From the NCBI GenBank assembly GCA_028386065.3, contig JAKUCV010003124.1, forward strand, positions 124,001 through 188,000: a DNA stretch of 64,000 bases, in the 5' to 3' direction. How positions within the stretch are numbered: the first letter of the stretch is position 1; every line of letters starts with the position of its first letter. Below, one piece after another: positions 61,650-64,000 of this stretch. Both the position numbers and the translations under genes were made by a program. Under the pieces are notes generated by a model. The model was not told where the DNA came from. It saw only the letters and a program-made list of their open reading frames with translations, and ran no database searches. Source of the DNA: Turnera subulata. Its lineage: Eukaryota > Streptophyta > Magnoliopsida > Malpighiales > Passifloraceae.

Positions 61650-63966
61650 ATGGCGGCACTAAGTGATTTCTGTTTGTCTCCGTGCCCAGAGCGGGTTGAG
61701 GCATTTGGCTTTTCTAAAAATTTGTCGACAAGACTGTCTAGACCCAGTTTCATCCATGTCAAGCGTAAATCTCCCAGTGATCATATGGGCCAACTCCGTG
61801 CCTTTAAATGTTTTGCATTGAATAAACCCGCCTCTCCTCTTGAATCGGAGGACATTGCCAAGAAGTGTACAGCCGCCTCCATGGAGGAAGGAGGTCATGT
61901 TATGAAGTTCAAGATCACTGATTTTAAGATGCTTGATCGCGTTAGTAGTGGCCTGGGTGGACGGGTATGAAGGACATGAATTATGCTTGTCACAAATGAT
62001 TCTGGTTGCTATCTGGATAGTCAACATTTTCATATGGTGCATAGTAACTGAGTTGGGCTTTTGTTTCAGGCAGACGAGGTAGTTTTCGAAGGCATAGTTA
62101 AGGACCCTAGCAGGTGATTTGATTGTTTCCTCTGTTCTCATCGTGCCATTCTCTGGAACCATTTAACTTAATCTCTAACATGATCAAACTGCAGCCCTTT
62201 GTATAACACAAAAGTTGTGCTTCGAGAACTCAAAACTACTCAAGCTCAACGAAGAGGGAGACGAGCAATAGAGGTTTGTGGGTTGTGTCAGTGGATGAAC
62301 GTTAGGCCTCCAAAGATGAGATTTTTCATGTAGCCATAACTTTTTTACTGTTTCTCTCTACTAGGTGTTGAAGAAGTTGGTCCATCGCAGACTGATGTAC
62401 CATTCTTATTCAATGCAAGTTCATGGTTATGTTTCTTCTCATCCTGGTAGTGGCCATGACTCATTTACCCTGGTCCATGGGGTTAGTCTTCTTCTCCTCT
62501 TTGTTGGATAAATCCTTTCAGGCAGACAGACATATGTGCATATCCATTGTTTACGAATCAGGGAAAAACACTTTAGTTCTTAATGCTGCATAGCTTGGTC
62601 TTCCTTGGCCTTTTAAAGAGTTTTTCATTTACAGGAAAAGTCTGTACAGTGTTGTATCGAGAAATGTGTTCTGCTTTGTGAAAAAAGAAGATATCTTTCT
62701 TTTAACTTTTACCACTTCCTGGCAGTGGCATGGTAGTTTCTCATTAAGACACTGGCTTCAACAAGCAGATTGGCTTCCTACCTTGGAAGCTACTCTTGCA
62801 TTGGATGAGGAATCCGCCAGGAGGGTAGGAGAGGATACAGTTGGAGGGCCTGCTGTCTCTCGGCAGTTGCGGATAATACGCTTATTAATGAGGGATCTCT
62901 TGATTGGTGTATGTTCATGATGATCAATCCTTAGTGTTTAGTCTGTCTGACAATCAACATAAATAAGGTTTGTGTTGTTTACCTCAGGTGAATTACCTAC
63001 ATAGTCATGGACTTGCCCATACAGAGTTAAGGCTGGAGAATGTGCATATAAGCCCGGTGGACAGACATATTAAAGTAAACTCTAACTCTTCCTTATGTTA
63101 AGCTTGAACTTCAGATTGTGTAACTTGTAAATTTTGGATCTTCATTGTCATGCACATAGTGACCTGCTTCCAATGTAAGGAAAAAAAACTCTTCTAGTAT
63201 AGAGTTGGAATTCTTCTTCAGGCACTCCATTCGACTTATCTCTTGGTTTTAACTTTTAACTAGGCTATTATTTCCATGGTCCCGCTGTGCCAAAAGTTAT
63301 ATTCCGTTATTTCCCTGTAAGGGGTTTGTATTCATCAAAGAATGAAAGAATTTCGTCTGTGGGTGATGGGAAACTTTTGTGCTTGAGGAGAAACTGATGT
63401 GATTAATTCTTTTATTTCTTACCTTCACTGTTTACCTTTAAATTCTATGTTTTCAGGTAGGTATACTAGGAAATGCTGCTGACTTTGATGAGGGTAGTTC
63501 CGATAGTAATTCATGTGATATCAACTTGGATAGGCGACAGATGATGATTGCATTTGATATGAAGTATGGTGTATTCAGAGATTCACATTTGAGTTTTTTT
63601 AATTTTCACTGCTAGAAGCTCTAGTTACAGCTATTTGAATTTCACATATGCTGCACAGATGTGTTGGGTTCATGATGGCCAAAATGGTGTTGCGGGAACT
63701 AATGGATCCATCAATATTTGCCAAGTTCAAATCTTTCCTCATCAAGGTATAAAATGCAGATTTTTACCTTTTAGCTCTGGGTCCTACAAATCAGAATTGA
63801 AGGTTCTTAGTGCTATGCACTCTTCTCTTTATCGTTCTCAAGTTGCTTCTCTTTTGTAAAATTTTCTTTTTACATATGAGCACAGGGAAATGATCCATCA
63901 TGCCTTCGTGAATTTTTCTTGCAAATCCTCCATAGGAATTCTCCAAGTGGAAATACGGGATTCCAA
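61650..63966 (+). CDS. ORG1: ORG1 / plastid-lipid-associated protein 14-like, pseudokinase half (3' end outside window)
   Basis: Nine exons: 61650-61964, 62070-62113, 62195-62273, 62365-62481, 62726-62908, 62988-63074, 63457-63563, 63659-63746, 63886-63966. They give 367 codons in consistent phase before an intron that leaves the window. The protein matches Arabidopsis At5g53450 (ORG1, PAP14): a chloroplast-directed N-terminus (MAALSDFCLSPCPERVEAFG, Ser/Arg/Lys-rich), a kinase-like domain, and a PAP/fibrillin domain that must lie beyond 64000. Kinase-like motifs are VVLRELK, then YLHSHGLAHTELRLEN in place of the HRDLKPEN catalytic loop, and GNAADFDE in place of DFG. The catalytic Asp is Glu, so it is probably inactive as a kinase. 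Then FMMAKMVLRELMDPSIFAKF and NDPSCLREFFLQIL follow. The start at 61650 is the first ATG after an upstream stop. Confidence 0.88.
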
Positions 63967-64000
63967 GTAAATCCTCCTCCTATGCAAATTACTAGACTGC

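Noticed and set aside
1..64000. tRNA, rRNA or other structural RNA genes
   Set aside because: Scanned for tRNA A/B boxes and rRNA-like blocks; only the SINE-like B box near 29381 was seen, without a tRNA fold.

Overview
The window is nuclear DNA from a flowering plant, most likely a eudicot. Coding regions are split by short AT-rich introns, gene families are plant-specific (ATX-type SET protein, DUF313/B3 protein, plastid-lipid-associated protein 14, vacuolar CAT transporter), and the gaps hold plant transposons (Helitrons, a MULE, a SINE, LINE and LTR-retrotransposon remnants). No bacterial-type signal is present.

Layout. 3-8209 (+): 3' part of a trithorax-like H3K4 methyltransferase of the ATX3/4/5 group, 23 exons in the window. 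8502-13286: a 4.8 kb non-autonomous Helitron carrying a broken captured gene. 14015-15103 (-): single-exon DUF313/B3 protein. 15183-19971: AT-rich, with retroelement debris. 19972-27166 (-): 1191-residue RD/RE-rich protein matching the plant ZC3H13/Flacc counterpart HIZ2. 28734-29738: MULE-type transposon with a nested SINE. 30102-32170 (+): USE1-type SNARE. 33226-38931 (-): CAT2-type cationic amino acid transporter, 14 exons. 40203-40735: LINE RNase H remnant. 41138-60371: transposon-dense block with two giant solo LTRs, a TRIM, a complete giant-LTR retrotransposon and Helitron pieces. 61650-63966 (+): 5' half of an ORG1/PAP14 pseudokinase-fibrillin gene, cut by the window end.

The order ATX5-like, HIZ2-like, ORG1-like is, from memory, the order of Arabidopsis At5g53430, At5g53440 and At5g53450. 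The window therefore looks like an ancestral gene block expanded by inserted genes (B3, USE1, CAT2) and transposons. The genes are individually transcribed housekeeping or regulatory units: chromatin methylation, mRNA m6A writing, ER retrieval, vacuolar amino acid transport and a plastid protein. They do not form an operon-like system.

The least explained content is in the giant-LTR family. All four LTR copies carry arrays of short hairpins whose stems vary with compensating changes while the stem-loop layout stays constant. The one complete copy (50746-58567) has no gag-pol in its sense direction but holds two antisense units, each with its own TATA box and an open reading frame of high third-position GC; one encodes part of an endonuclease/exonuclease/phosphatase fold.
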